Assembly: GCA_016296065.1 (NCBI GenBank)
Contig: JAEDKA010000005.1
Location: forward strand, 1-64,000
DNA length: 64,000 nucleotides
Direction: 5' to 3'
From: Kiritimatiellia bacterium
GTDB lineage: Bacteria; Verrucomicrobiota; Kiritimatiellia; RFP12; UBA1067
Below the pieces are notes generated by a model. It had not been told where the DNA came from, did not search any database, and was given only the letters and a program-made list of their open reading frames with translations. The position numbers and the translations under genes were made by a program. Positions 53,101 to 59,350 of the stretch are shown here, in pieces (position 1 is the first letter of the stretch; each line of letters starts with the position of its first letter).

Positions 53101-53784
53101 GGATTTGGACCGATCCGCATCGAAAACGGAACCGTTGTGTCGATTGGCGGCGAGAAGTCGCCGGATATGGGCGACTGTGCCACCTACTATTACAGGAACT
53201 CCATCGTGTTCACCGGCGGCGCGATCTACACGGATATCGAAGGCATGAGACCAACCCCGACCAACGACGTTTCGGCCGCCGTCTATCCGGTGGACTTCGC
53301 CCTCGGGACGCCCGACGCCAGGGTGGAGTCCATCGAGATCGTGCGCGACGGCGAGGCATACGAATACGGCACCAAAGACCTCTATGCCGACGCCGACGGC
53401 AAATTGCGCATCTGGCTGCCGAACGGCGGCTACGAATTCCAGGTCGACGGCGAGGACTGGACGGCCGAAGTGGACGGCGCCGCGAATACAGCCAGGAAGG
53501 TCGGCGCCGGTCCGGATAGTCTCCGCATCGAGGGAATCTCGGTTGACGACGGCAAGGTCTCGCTCGTCGTCTCGGCGGAGCCGGACGGCTGGCTCACGGA
53601 GGCAACGGCGCCGCAACTGCGCGTGCGCGCGGCGGCGGAGCTGCCCCTGCCCGAGGGAGACGCGGCGCTTCTGCCGCGCGAGGACGTGGAAATCTCCGCA
53701 AACGGCGACGGAACGGCGACGGCGGTTGCTCCGCGCGCGGCGGATGCGCCGCGCACTTTCTACCGCGTCGAGGCTGGCGATTGA
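47116..53784 (+). CDS. Giant modular Gly-rich surface protein with InlB repeat
   Basis: The 2222-residue protein has a Sec signal (AAAVAALMLAPVAARA), then a very Gly/Asn-rich region (about 95-370) and one InlB/Listeria-Bacteroides repeat (about 395-460: PSRPGWTFNGWFTEKNGG). Four related modules of 340-490 residues then begin near 468, 956, 1395 and 1734. Each opens with a GWDY/GWSF/GWRY/GWDF strand pair and holds many GGTVTATGGNYGAGIG-type turns of a beta-helix, as in Cthe_2159-like carbohydrate-binding surface proteins. A short C-terminal domain ends RTFYRVEAGD. No sorting signal or barrel is visible. GTG 47116 is the only start giving a signal peptide. Confidence 0.8.
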   Translation: MKTRNIFTKAAAVAALMLAPVAARAGFTTVETLGSGDVGKELANNTVYKVESNLTLTNTGTGPGLKVASGATVVLYIKKGVTLTVNGGNSSGRSAGDAGLRVLSGRTLVVTGGGKLIATGGNAAAGANGGDAGSCSLDMSGNSHGGHGGAGGNGGAGASAGIGGYGGYGGYGGSSPSDESWVETNDTDDYDRDGHNGNGGDAGGNGDDMGTVYLLGSLNVTATGGSGGSGGSPGGNTGGEHDSNWSGVNWYYVGGAGGGGGGAGGIAAPYAIGGGGGGGGGGGSGGNGGLYWKGSGGTGTINKPDGAGGQGGWDNGVSSSRTEPDYAQSSSGTKYKHGGYRGSGGAKGANGGNGTLYRDSGVTLNATYASATSATTHSAIEYLLVFDDAQRVYEAMDVKLGYAYPAAPIPPSRPGWTFNGWFTEKNGGGTKYYNADGTATAVEWATCSDVTLYASWTLTDPDAAAAISINGVGLVGGTSTSGYGWDYNGADGRLTLTASTGSYVITGKDETGEFSIYAAANLCTVVMSNLTMNASNTIARPPFESVSGKIATLQFEGVNKLTGCSGYPAIYVAEGSSVTIGGAGQVEANGGANAPGIGGRTGETRGTAKLNIMGGTIVANGGANGSGIGAAVRAGFGITTISGGTITATGKDGAAGIGGSDGAGMGTYIITGGTVTANGGANAPGFGSGMNAIGGTMKITGGTVTATGGNYGAGIGTGRGATNGIIEISGGTVTARGGKSGAGIGGGHKAKDVSISVTGGNIIAVGGNYGAGIGAGDGDIGDSQNVTISISGGRIEADGGINAAGIGSGDYASCGAITISGGTVNVTADTGAKQIGNGRDGYGKASSVTITGGAVYPALAQVSPAPTNTASKAVFPIDFEIGEVTNKVTSLTLSGALASYSYGVNDAYTDASGKLRVWLPATDGAAFVARIEMASGAVYYFSFDIDGSGNVTPRGFLVINDGIVASNVDNSGSGWSFSKDTGDVTISADADIQGFSTNGEYRIVIPADSGASTVSLKNLTLVGPTKRNASAMDIGRDVALVLSGANTVTTAGSYSAGVGVASTATLTVKGEGSLSAAGGKCAAGIGSAGGLASPGKIVIESGTIVAQGGSDAAGIGGGLSSNLTRADNIVISGGNVTATGGENAAGIGSGYVGKISGDKTLADGAVKISGGTVFATRGAEATYDFISSGNKVSTTAGARAFCITGGSVHGANLGAYPNPIDAYPNPVDANGVQLRYLLFTNLTAGAEAKFVSPDIPSAYGMNDVVADSTGSICLWLPYTNMVRAVNVNGLYFSGGGTTNNVFDVKSGSSEPVDRRKEGSVTRWRVKVPELEPDAAVTLQIGAECQTLSDKADANGNYFFYVADGRYLFKANGLDYIVIVDRADAVAKRIDLTPTGVFADGIDVSEGLGSGWRYDFATSNLFLSAAGPYVLSGTNLEGRVAVIIESAGTDETVVTLSSLSLRTAGAAAPVSVSSNATLRLLLEGTNSLENAGSARYAANAAIHVPATGALSIASASKAERGVLFAQGGYGGAGIGGSYMGKDNTGSISIEGGEVRATGGLNSAGIGGGWQGAGGVIEISGGIVDATGNASPGIGSGMGDSAALPVYRQSGGTVVARGANGVDVGGGMHADGEALLVTGGSLHLANAGAATIPLSNATERVWCVTVPDLPPNEPVSVLKGLPDAYGTADIVADDSGAIYLWLPDGRHTMEIGDDIWFAEVDGADMTAAKVVETGVFVDGAELSELSGNGWDFSPQTRVATLRGAGPFTISGGGTNIGFIAASDCAVTFDSLSISNNISKGLPPFDCGSCSVSISICGTNTILSTGSRVPGIRVVSGASLAIDDARPEGLSPSSLLVTAGYNAAGIGCGYEENAGSISIAGGVVTVHGGEDAASIGACSYGSCEAIYISGGVVTADSSVNRWGGAGIGGSRGFYGAGGKIVISGGEVTAKGGSQSPGIGGGPFACSEDAYRSSVTISGGIVKAIGGMRAPGIGCGDQGGFGPIRIENGTVVSIGGEKSPDMGDCATYYYRNSIVFTGGAIYTDIEGMRPTPTNDVSAAVYPVDFALGTPDARVESIEIVRDGEAYEYGTKDLYADADGKLRIWLPNGGYEFQVDGEDWTAEVDGAANTARKVGAGPDSLRIEGISVDDGKVSLVVSAEPDGWLTEATAPQLRVRAAAELPLPEGDAALLPREDVEISANGDGTATAVAPRAADAPRTFYRVEAGD

Positions 53785-53806
53785 CGGCGCTCGGCCAACT
53801 GAAGCC

Positions 53807-54191
53807 TTGGAGGTTCCCCAATTTTTCGGGCATGAAAACGGCCACACCCCTGTAAACAAAGGGTGAAGTGGTGATTTTCATTTTGCGATAAGTGAAAACT
53901 CCTTTCCCGATTTTCTAAGCAACTCCGAGCGTTTGGGCTCTCGCTACCGCTCCGCAGCTTCGCGCCACTCAACGACTGTATATGTGCCAGGGTAAGCATT
54001 TTGGGATGCGACTGCGTCGCATAAATCGGCCGAAGGCCGCTATAATCACAGCAAAGAGCGTCTCCTGGGTGTGGTTGAAAAGTGCGGAGCAGTGAAGCGG
54101 TAGCGGGAACCCTAACCATCGGAGTTTCTGAAATTCCGCGCGGGGTGTCGGGAAGGGGCGGCAGTACCTGCGAAAATTGGGGAACCTCCAA
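53807..54191 (+). mobile_element. 385-bp MITE-like element with target duplication
   Basis: Ends are perfect 19-bp inverted repeats, TTGGAGGTTCCCCAATTTT at 53807-53825 and its complement at 54173-54191. The element is flanked exactly by the 10-bp direct repeat AACTGAAGCC (53797-53806 and 54192-54201). The interior is partly foldback (CGCTACCGCT and AGCGGTAGCG) and has no gene. A TATAAT at 54041 lies inside. A partial second copy is at 1-119. A transposase must act from elsewhere in the genome. Confidence 0.85.
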
Positions 54192-54225
54192 AACTGAAGC
54201 CTGCTTTACAAGTCAAAACTAAAAC

Positions 54226-54234
54226 TGCTATAAT
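54226..54234 (+). promoter_or_regulatory. Extended -10 promoter of the GH78 gene
   Basis: TGC-TATAAT lies just outside the MITE and about 95 nt before the start codon. The 54192-54329 gap has nothing else recognisable. Confidence 0.6.
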
Positions 54235-54329
54235 ACCGAAGACAGGCAAAACAGATTCGTCAGCACGGGCCTACGCAACGGGTGTTGTAATGGCTACTGG
54301 ATGGCGTGACAAAAAGAGGGAAGATGAAA

Positions 54330-56888
54330 ATGATGAAACCGTTGGCGGTCATCGCCTGCGCAGGCGTTCTTGCGCTGGCAGGATGCGATGAAAAGGGGAA
54401 GAAGATCGAGGCTCTCGACGCGTCGCTCTGGAACGAGAGCGAATGGATTTCGGCCGTTGACGCGCCGGTGTACGCCGGGAAGGTCGAGGACGGCGCGCGC
54501 GCGGCGGACGGCGCGAGCTGGTTCGTGCGCAAGATCGAGAACGAGGGCAAGGTCGTGTCCGCGAAGTGGATGACCACCGGCCTCGGCGTCTACGAACTCT
54601 ACGTCAACGGAATGCCCATCGGCGAGGAGGCCCTGAAGCCCGGCTTCACGCACGTGAAGAAGACGCGCCGCTCGTTCACATACGACGTCACGCCCGTCTT
54701 CAAGAAGGGCGAGGGCGACATAAACTTCCTCGCGGCGGAGGTGACAGGCGGATGGTGGCGCGACAAGATCGTCAACTTCACCGGAAAGAAGAGCGCGTTC
54801 AGGTCCGTCCTGGAGCTCACATACGCCGACGGAACCGTCAAGGTGATCGGCACGAAGGCGGGCGAATGGATGGCCGGAATCGGCGGACCCGTGAAGCAGG
54901 CCGCGATCTTCGACGGCGAGGAGTACGATGCGCGCGTCGAGGCCCCGTACATCGGAAGCGACTCCTTCAAGCCGGCGGAGCGCAACGACGAGTTCAAGGG
55001 CGAGATACTCCCGTCCGAGGGCGGAGAGGTTGTCCGCCGCTTCGACCTCGCGCTCAACCCGGTCGCCGCGTACGTCTGGCAGGGCATCGACGGAGCGGAT
55101 ACGGCGAACAAGGTTTTCGGCACGGTCCACAAGCTGCGCGACATCGAGGTCGGCGGCGGGAAGCCGAATCTCGCAGACTGCACCATCGCCAAGGGCGAGA
55201 CGCTCGTCGTCGACTTCGGTCAGAACTGCGCAGGCGTACCGATCTTCGCGTTCGCGGCGGCCGAGGGAACCGTGCTGACGTGCCTTCCCGCCGAGATGCT
55301 CAACGACGGCAACGGCGAGCGCTCGCGCGGCAACGACGGTCCCGCGGGGAGCGTTTACCGCGAGAACCTGCGCGTCCCGACAAAGGGAATGCGCGCCGTC
55401 TACACCTTCGGTGCGACTGAGGGAGGCAAGCCCGCGTTCTACTTCCCGAGGCACACGTTCTTCGGCTACCGCTACATCTCCGTCACGGCGACGGACGACG
55501 TCACTATCAAGGCCGTCGCGTCCATCCCGGTCACTTCGATCAGGAAGGAGATGGAGCTCGGAAAGATCGAGACCGGCGTCGAAGACGTCAACAAGCTCAT
55601 CTCCAACGTCTACTGGGGTCAGCTCTCCAACTACCTCTCCGTTCCGACTGACTGCCCTCAGCGCAACGAGCGCCTCGGCTGGACCGCCGACACGCAGGTG
55701 TTCACCGAGGCCGGCGCGTTCAACGCCGACACGTCTTCCTTCTTCCACAAGTGGATGCGCGACCTCTGCGACAACCAGGACTCGCGCGGAGGCTTCCCGG
55801 GCGTCGCGCCGCTCGGTCAGTACGGCAACGAGCCGATGCGCATCGGCTGGGCGGACGTCGGCGTGATCACGCCGTACCAGGTGTGGAAGCAGTTCGGCGA
55901 CACGAAGATACTCTCCGAAAACTGGGCGTCGATGGAGAAGTTCGTCGCGCGCGTCAACGAGACGAAGTACGACTACGACGCGACGAAGGGCGAGAACGGC
56001 GGCTACCAGTGGGCCGACTGGCTAAGCTACGAGGACCTCGAGAGCTGCAGCGGAAAGGCGTGGAACAAGGACGGACTTCGTCCCGAGTCGAAGCTCTACT
56101 GGAACTACCTCGGCGCGTGCTACTGGCTCTGGGACGCGCAGATGATGTGCGAGATGGCCGCGGCGATCGGCAAGGACGCGGACAGGTACGCGAACATGGC
56201 CGCCAATGCGAAGGCGTACATCCTGAAGAACTTCTTCGAGGAGGACGGACTCGTCGCGAAGCCCCTTCGCGGAATGCAGACGCCGGCGCTCTTCGCGATA
56301 AAGTTCAAGCTCGTCGAGGGCGAGGCGAAGGGTAGGACGATCGAGGCCCTGAGGAAGAACTTCGCGGATCACGGCGACTGCCTGCAGACCGGCTTCCTCG
56401 GGACGTCGATCCTGATGGAGACCCTGAGCGCTAACGGAATGTCCGACATCGCCTACACGCTCCTCCTCCAGCACAAGAATCCGTCGTGGCTCTACTCCGT
56501 CGACCAGGGCGCGACGACGATCTGGGAGCGCTGGAACAGCTACACGAAGGAGCGCGGCTTCGGCGACGTCGGGATGAACAGCTTCAACCACTACGCCTAC
56601 GGAGCCGTCCTCGCGTGGATCTACAAGGACGCGGCCGGAATCGCCGCGGACCCGAAGGCGCCCGGCTTCAGGAACATCATCATGGCCCCGAAGCCCGACC
56701 GCCGCCTCGGATACGTCAAGGCGGAGTACAAGTCCGCCGCCGGACTCGTCAAGAGTTCCTGGCGCTATGAGGGCGAGAAGTGGATATGGGACTTCACCGT
56801 CCCCGAAGGCGCCACAGCCGACGTGACGCTTCCCGGCGATTCCGTCGCGAAGCGCTACGCCGCCGGAACCTACCAACTGGTGCGATAG
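54330..56888 (+). CDS. Alpha-L-rhamnosidase (GH78), lipoprotein
   Basis: The 852-residue protein starts MMKPLAVIACAGVLALAGCD, a lipoprotein signal with lipobox LAGC. The N-terminal beta domains (ASWFVRKIE, GLGVYELYVNGMPIGE, LKPGFTHVKKT) and the (alpha/alpha)6 catalytic barrel are those of GH78. The hallmark TDCPQRNERLGWTADTQVF is near residue 440, followed by GGFPGVAP and WADVGVITPYQVW. GH78 releases L-rhamnose from pectins and glycosides. ATG 54330 is chosen because AGAGGG is 8 nt upstream. GTG 54306 and ATG 54324 are in frame but fit worse. Confidence 0.9.
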   Translation: MMKPLAVIACAGVLALAGCDEKGKKIEALDASLWNESEWISAVDAPVYAGKVEDGARAADGASWFVRKIENEGKVVSAKWMTTGLGVYELYVNGMPIGEEALKPGFTHVKKTRRSFTYDVTPVFKKGEGDINFLAAEVTGGWWRDKIVNFTGKKSAFRSVLELTYADGTVKVIGTKAGEWMAGIGGPVKQAAIFDGEEYDARVEAPYIGSDSFKPAERNDEFKGEILPSEGGEVVRRFDLALNPVAAYVWQGIDGADTANKVFGTVHKLRDIEVGGGKPNLADCTIAKGETLVVDFGQNCAGVPIFAFAAAEGTVLTCLPAEMLNDGNGERSRGNDGPAGSVYRENLRVPTKGMRAVYTFGATEGGKPAFYFPRHTFFGYRYISVTATDDVTIKAVASIPVTSIRKEMELGKIETGVEDVNKLISNVYWGQLSNYLSVPTDCPQRNERLGWTADTQVFTEAGAFNADTSSFFHKWMRDLCDNQDSRGGFPGVAPLGQYGNEPMRIGWADVGVITPYQVWKQFGDTKILSENWASMEKFVARVNETKYDYDATKGENGGYQWADWLSYEDLESCSGKAWNKDGLRPESKLYWNYLGACYWLWDAQMMCEMAAAIGKDADRYANMAANAKAYILKNFFEEDGLVAKPLRGMQTPALFAIKFKLVEGEAKGRTIEALRKNFADHGDCLQTGFLGTSILMETLSANGMSDIAYTLLLQHKNPSWLYSVDQGATTIWERWNSYTKERGFGDVGMNSFNHYAYGAVLAWIYKDAAGIAADPKAPGFRNIIMAPKPDRRLGYVKAEYKSAAGLVKSSWRYEGEKWIWDFTVPEGATADVTLPGDSVAKRYAAGTYQLVR

Positions 56889-56918
56889 CCGACGCAGGCG
56901 ATACTCGCACTCCGATTT

Positions 56919-56927
56919 TGGTATAAT
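56919..56927 (+). promoter_or_regulatory. Extended -10 promoter of rimO
   Basis: TGG-TATAAT ends 7 nt before ATG 56935, which predicts a leaderless mRNA as at ispA. Confidence 0.68.
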
Positions 56928-56934
56928 ATGGGGC

Positions 56935-58200
56935 ATGGATAGCAAGACAATAGCGCTGGTGTCCCTTGGTTGCGCGAAGAACGCGGTCGACCTGCAGGTC
57001 ATGGCCGGGAATCTCGTGAAGCAGGGGTGGACCCTGTCACCCGACCCCGACAGGGCGGATGTCGTCATTGTCAACACGTGCTCGTTCATAGAGTCCGCGC
57101 GCGAGGAGGCGGAGGCGGAGATACTCCGCGCGATCGAGCTCAAGAAGCGCGGCAACTACGGCAAGGTCGTCGTCACGGGGTGCTATCCGCAGCGCTATCC
57201 CGAGCTCAAGGGCGCCTTCCCGGGCGTGGACGAGTGGAACGGAGTTCCGAAGGACTGGATCGAGCCTAAGATCCCGGCGCTCAGGCTCACCGGCAAGGCG
57301 TTTGCCTACCTGAAGATCGCCGAGGGCTGCGCGCACCGCTGCGCCTACTGCGCGATTCCGCTAATCCGCGGCAAGTACCGCTCCCGTCCGATGCGTTCGA
57401 TCCTCAAGGAGGCGCGCGCGCTTGTCGAGAGCGGATGCCGCGAGCTCAACATCGTGGCGCAGGATCCGATGCTCTGGAACGAGAACGGGAAGAAGCTCCC
57501 CGACCTTCTGAAGACGATCGACAGGATAAAGGGCGACTTCTGGGTGCGCGTCCTGTATTCGTATCCGAGCGAGATTTCCGAGGACTTTCTTGTCTGGATG
57601 CTCACCTCGCCGCACGCCGTGCGCTACATCGACGTCCCGCTGCAGCATACCGTCCCGGAGGTGCTTGTGAAGATGAACCGCAAGGCGGCGATCGACGATT
57701 CGCTCACTGCCGCGGAGTTCCTCAGGGACGTCGTGCCGGGCATCACGCTCAGGACGACGATAATGACGGGTTTCCCGGGCGAGACGGAGGCGAGGTTCCG
57801 CGTCATGATGTCCGACCTGAGGCGCATGCAGTTCGACCACCTTGGCGCGTTCGCGTATTCGCCCGAGAAGGGCACGAAGGGCGCGAAGCTCGCGGGGCGT
57901 CCGTCCCGTGCCGTCGCCGAGAAGCGCGAGAAGGAGGTCATGGGCCTCGCGAAGGAGATTTGGAAGATGCGTTCGAAGCGGCTCGTCGGACAGACGTTCC
58001 GCGCGCTCGTCGTCGCACCTGGCGTCGCGAGAATGGAGTCCCAGGCCCCCGACGTGGACGGAGTGACGTACCTGACCGCCGAAGGCGCGATGCCGCAGGC
58101 CGGCGAGTTCGTGGACGTCAAGATCGCGAAGGTCAAGGGCTTCGACTTCATCGGAGAGGTGATGTCGGGGCATGAGAGACGCGAGAGACATGAGCCATAG
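56935..58200 (+). CDS. rimO: Ribosomal protein S12 methylthiotransferase
   Basis: This radical-SAM enzyme adds a methylthio group to the conserved aspartate of ribosomal protein S12. The N-terminal MTTase domain has VSLGCAKNAVD and VNTCSFIESAREE. The radical SAM cluster is CAHRCAYC (C-x3-C-x2-C), and YIDVPLQH and TTIMTGFPGETE follow. A C-terminal TRAM domain ends the protein (421 residues, normal). RimO rather than MiaB is supported by SFIESAREE and IPLIRGKYRSRP. The next gene overlaps it. Confidence 0.95.
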   Translation: MDSKTIALVSLGCAKNAVDLQVMAGNLVKQGWTLSPDPDRADVVIVNTCSFIESAREEAEAEILRAIELKKRGNYGKVVVTGCYPQRYPELKGAFPGVDEWNGVPKDWIEPKIPALRLTGKAFAYLKIAEGCAHRCAYCAIPLIRGKYRSRPMRSILKEARALVESGCRELNIVAQDPMLWNENGKKLPDLLKTIDRIKGDFWVRVLYSYPSEISEDFLVWMLTSPHAVRYIDVPLQHTVPEVLVKMNRKAAIDDSLTAAEFLRDVVPGITLRTTIMTGFPGETEARFRVMMSDLRRMQFDHLGAFAYSPEKGTKGAKLAGRPSRAVAEKREKEVMGLAKEIWKMRSKRLVGQTFRALVVAPGVARMESQAPDVDGVTYLTAEGAMPQAGEFVDVKIAKVKGFDFIGEVMSGHERRERHEP

Positions 58201-59161
58201 GGACAACCTTTCAACTGTTATCCCCTTGAAGCGTCCCATTCCATACGTGAACGAAGAGGTCTCCAGCCGTGACCTCAAGTACTACATTTTCGATTGGGAC
58301 GACAACATCCTGCACATGCCCACGCGGATTCAGATGGAGCACCGCGATACACCGGACGATCCGTGGACGCCTGTCGAGGTCTCCACGGCGACCTTCGCGC
58401 TCGTGAGGGCGGACGAAGAGCACTACCGCGCGCCCGGTGGAGTGTGGGCGGAGGCGTTCCGAAATTTCGAGGACGCCCCCGGGAGGGACAACTTCATCGA
58501 GGACACGATCGCGGCGCTCGAGAAGATCGAGCACGGAGAGAAGCCCTCGCCGAGCTTCAATACGTTCAAGAAGACGCTCGTGGAAGGACGCATCTTCGCA
58601 ATCGTGACGGCGCGCGGACATGCTCCGGAGACGATCGAGAAGGCCGTGAGGGTCTTCATCAAGTACGCCCTCAGCGAGGAGGAGCGCGAGATCATGATGT
58701 CCAACCTGCGCGGATACCGCCAGTGGATCGACGGAGTCGGCGACGGGGAGTTCGGGACGGACGCGGAAGAGCTCGACTACTATCTCGGGATGTGCCGCTA
58801 CTCCGCCGTGACGTACGGCGGCTTCAAGGAGCGCATGGAGCGCGATCCCATATACCAGGAGAAGCTTGCCGTCGCAACGACCGCCGCGAAGCCGGAGCTT
58901 GCCAAGGAGTTCGCCATACGCGACTTCGTGGAGCACGTCTTCCACATGGTCCGCCGCAACGGCACTGCGAACCGTCCGGTGTCGATCGGCTTCTCCGACG
59001 ACGACAAGGGGAACGTCAAGTGCGTGTCGGACTACATCCGCTCGGAGCTTTCGAAGCGCTTCGAGGGCATCAAGTTCGTTGTCTACGACACTTCCGACCG
59101 CTCCCTCGCCAAAGGGCGCAAGGTATGCGTTTCCGGTCAGCTCAACCTCCCGGGATTTTAA
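58190..59161 (+). CDS. HAD-superfamily-like protein of unknown role
   Basis: The roughly 323-residue protein opens with a HAD-like nucleophile motif, YYIFDWDDNILHMPT, and has a possible motif II (AIVTARGHAP) and motif IV (SIGFSDDDKGNVK). It fits a phosphatase, but the large middle part (about 140-250) is unknown. The start may be ATG 58190 or 58172, both within the rimO end. It is probably cotranscribed and translationally coupled with rimO, though no functional link is known. Confidence 0.7.
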   Translation: MSHRDNLSTVIPLKRPIPYVNEEVSSRDLKYYIFDWDDNILHMPTRIQMEHRDTPDDPWTPVEVSTATFALVRADEEHYRAPGGVWAEAFRNFEDAPGRDNFIEDTIAALEKIEHGEKPSPSFNTFKKTLVEGRIFAIVTARGHAPETIEKAVRVFIKYALSEEEREIMMSNLRGYRQWIDGVGDGEFGTDAEELDYYLGMCRYSAVTYGGFKERMERDPIYQEKLAVATTAAKPELAKEFAIRDFVEHVFHMVRRNGTANRPVSIGFSDDDKGNVKCVSDYIRSELSKRFEGIKFVVYDTSDRSLAKGRKVCVSGQLNLPGF

Positions 59162-59204
59162 TATGGTCCTTTTTGTACGTGTGTTTGACTAAGTTAACAC
59201 AATT

Positions 59205-59276
59205 GGGGTAAAAGTTAATTTATTTAAAAATATGTGGTTTACCCCCTTTACTTTTGGACGGTCAATCTGATATACT
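59205..59276 (+). promoter_or_regulatory. AT-rich upstream region with inverted repeat and promoter
   Basis: GGGGTAAA (59205-59212) and TTTACCCC (59238-59245) are perfectly complementary with an A/T-rich 25-nt spacer. They are followed by TTTACT (59247-59252) and TG-A-TATACT (-10 at 59271-59276). This A/T-rich block differs sharply from the GC-rich surroundings and is probably the regulated promoter of the adhesin gene. Confidence 0.6.
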
Positions 59277-59298
59277 ATATGGCCAAAAATTCAAGAAG

Positions 59299-59321
59299 CT
59301 GTCTATAGTGGGAATGGACAG
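59299..59321 (+). promoter_or_regulatory. Small leader hairpin
   Basis: CTGTCTA and TGGACAG form a 7-bp stem (one G-T pair) in the 5' leader, 30 nt before the start codon at 59351. Confidence 0.45.
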
Positions 59322-59350
59322 TAATTGATTGAGCACAGAAGGGGAAGATT

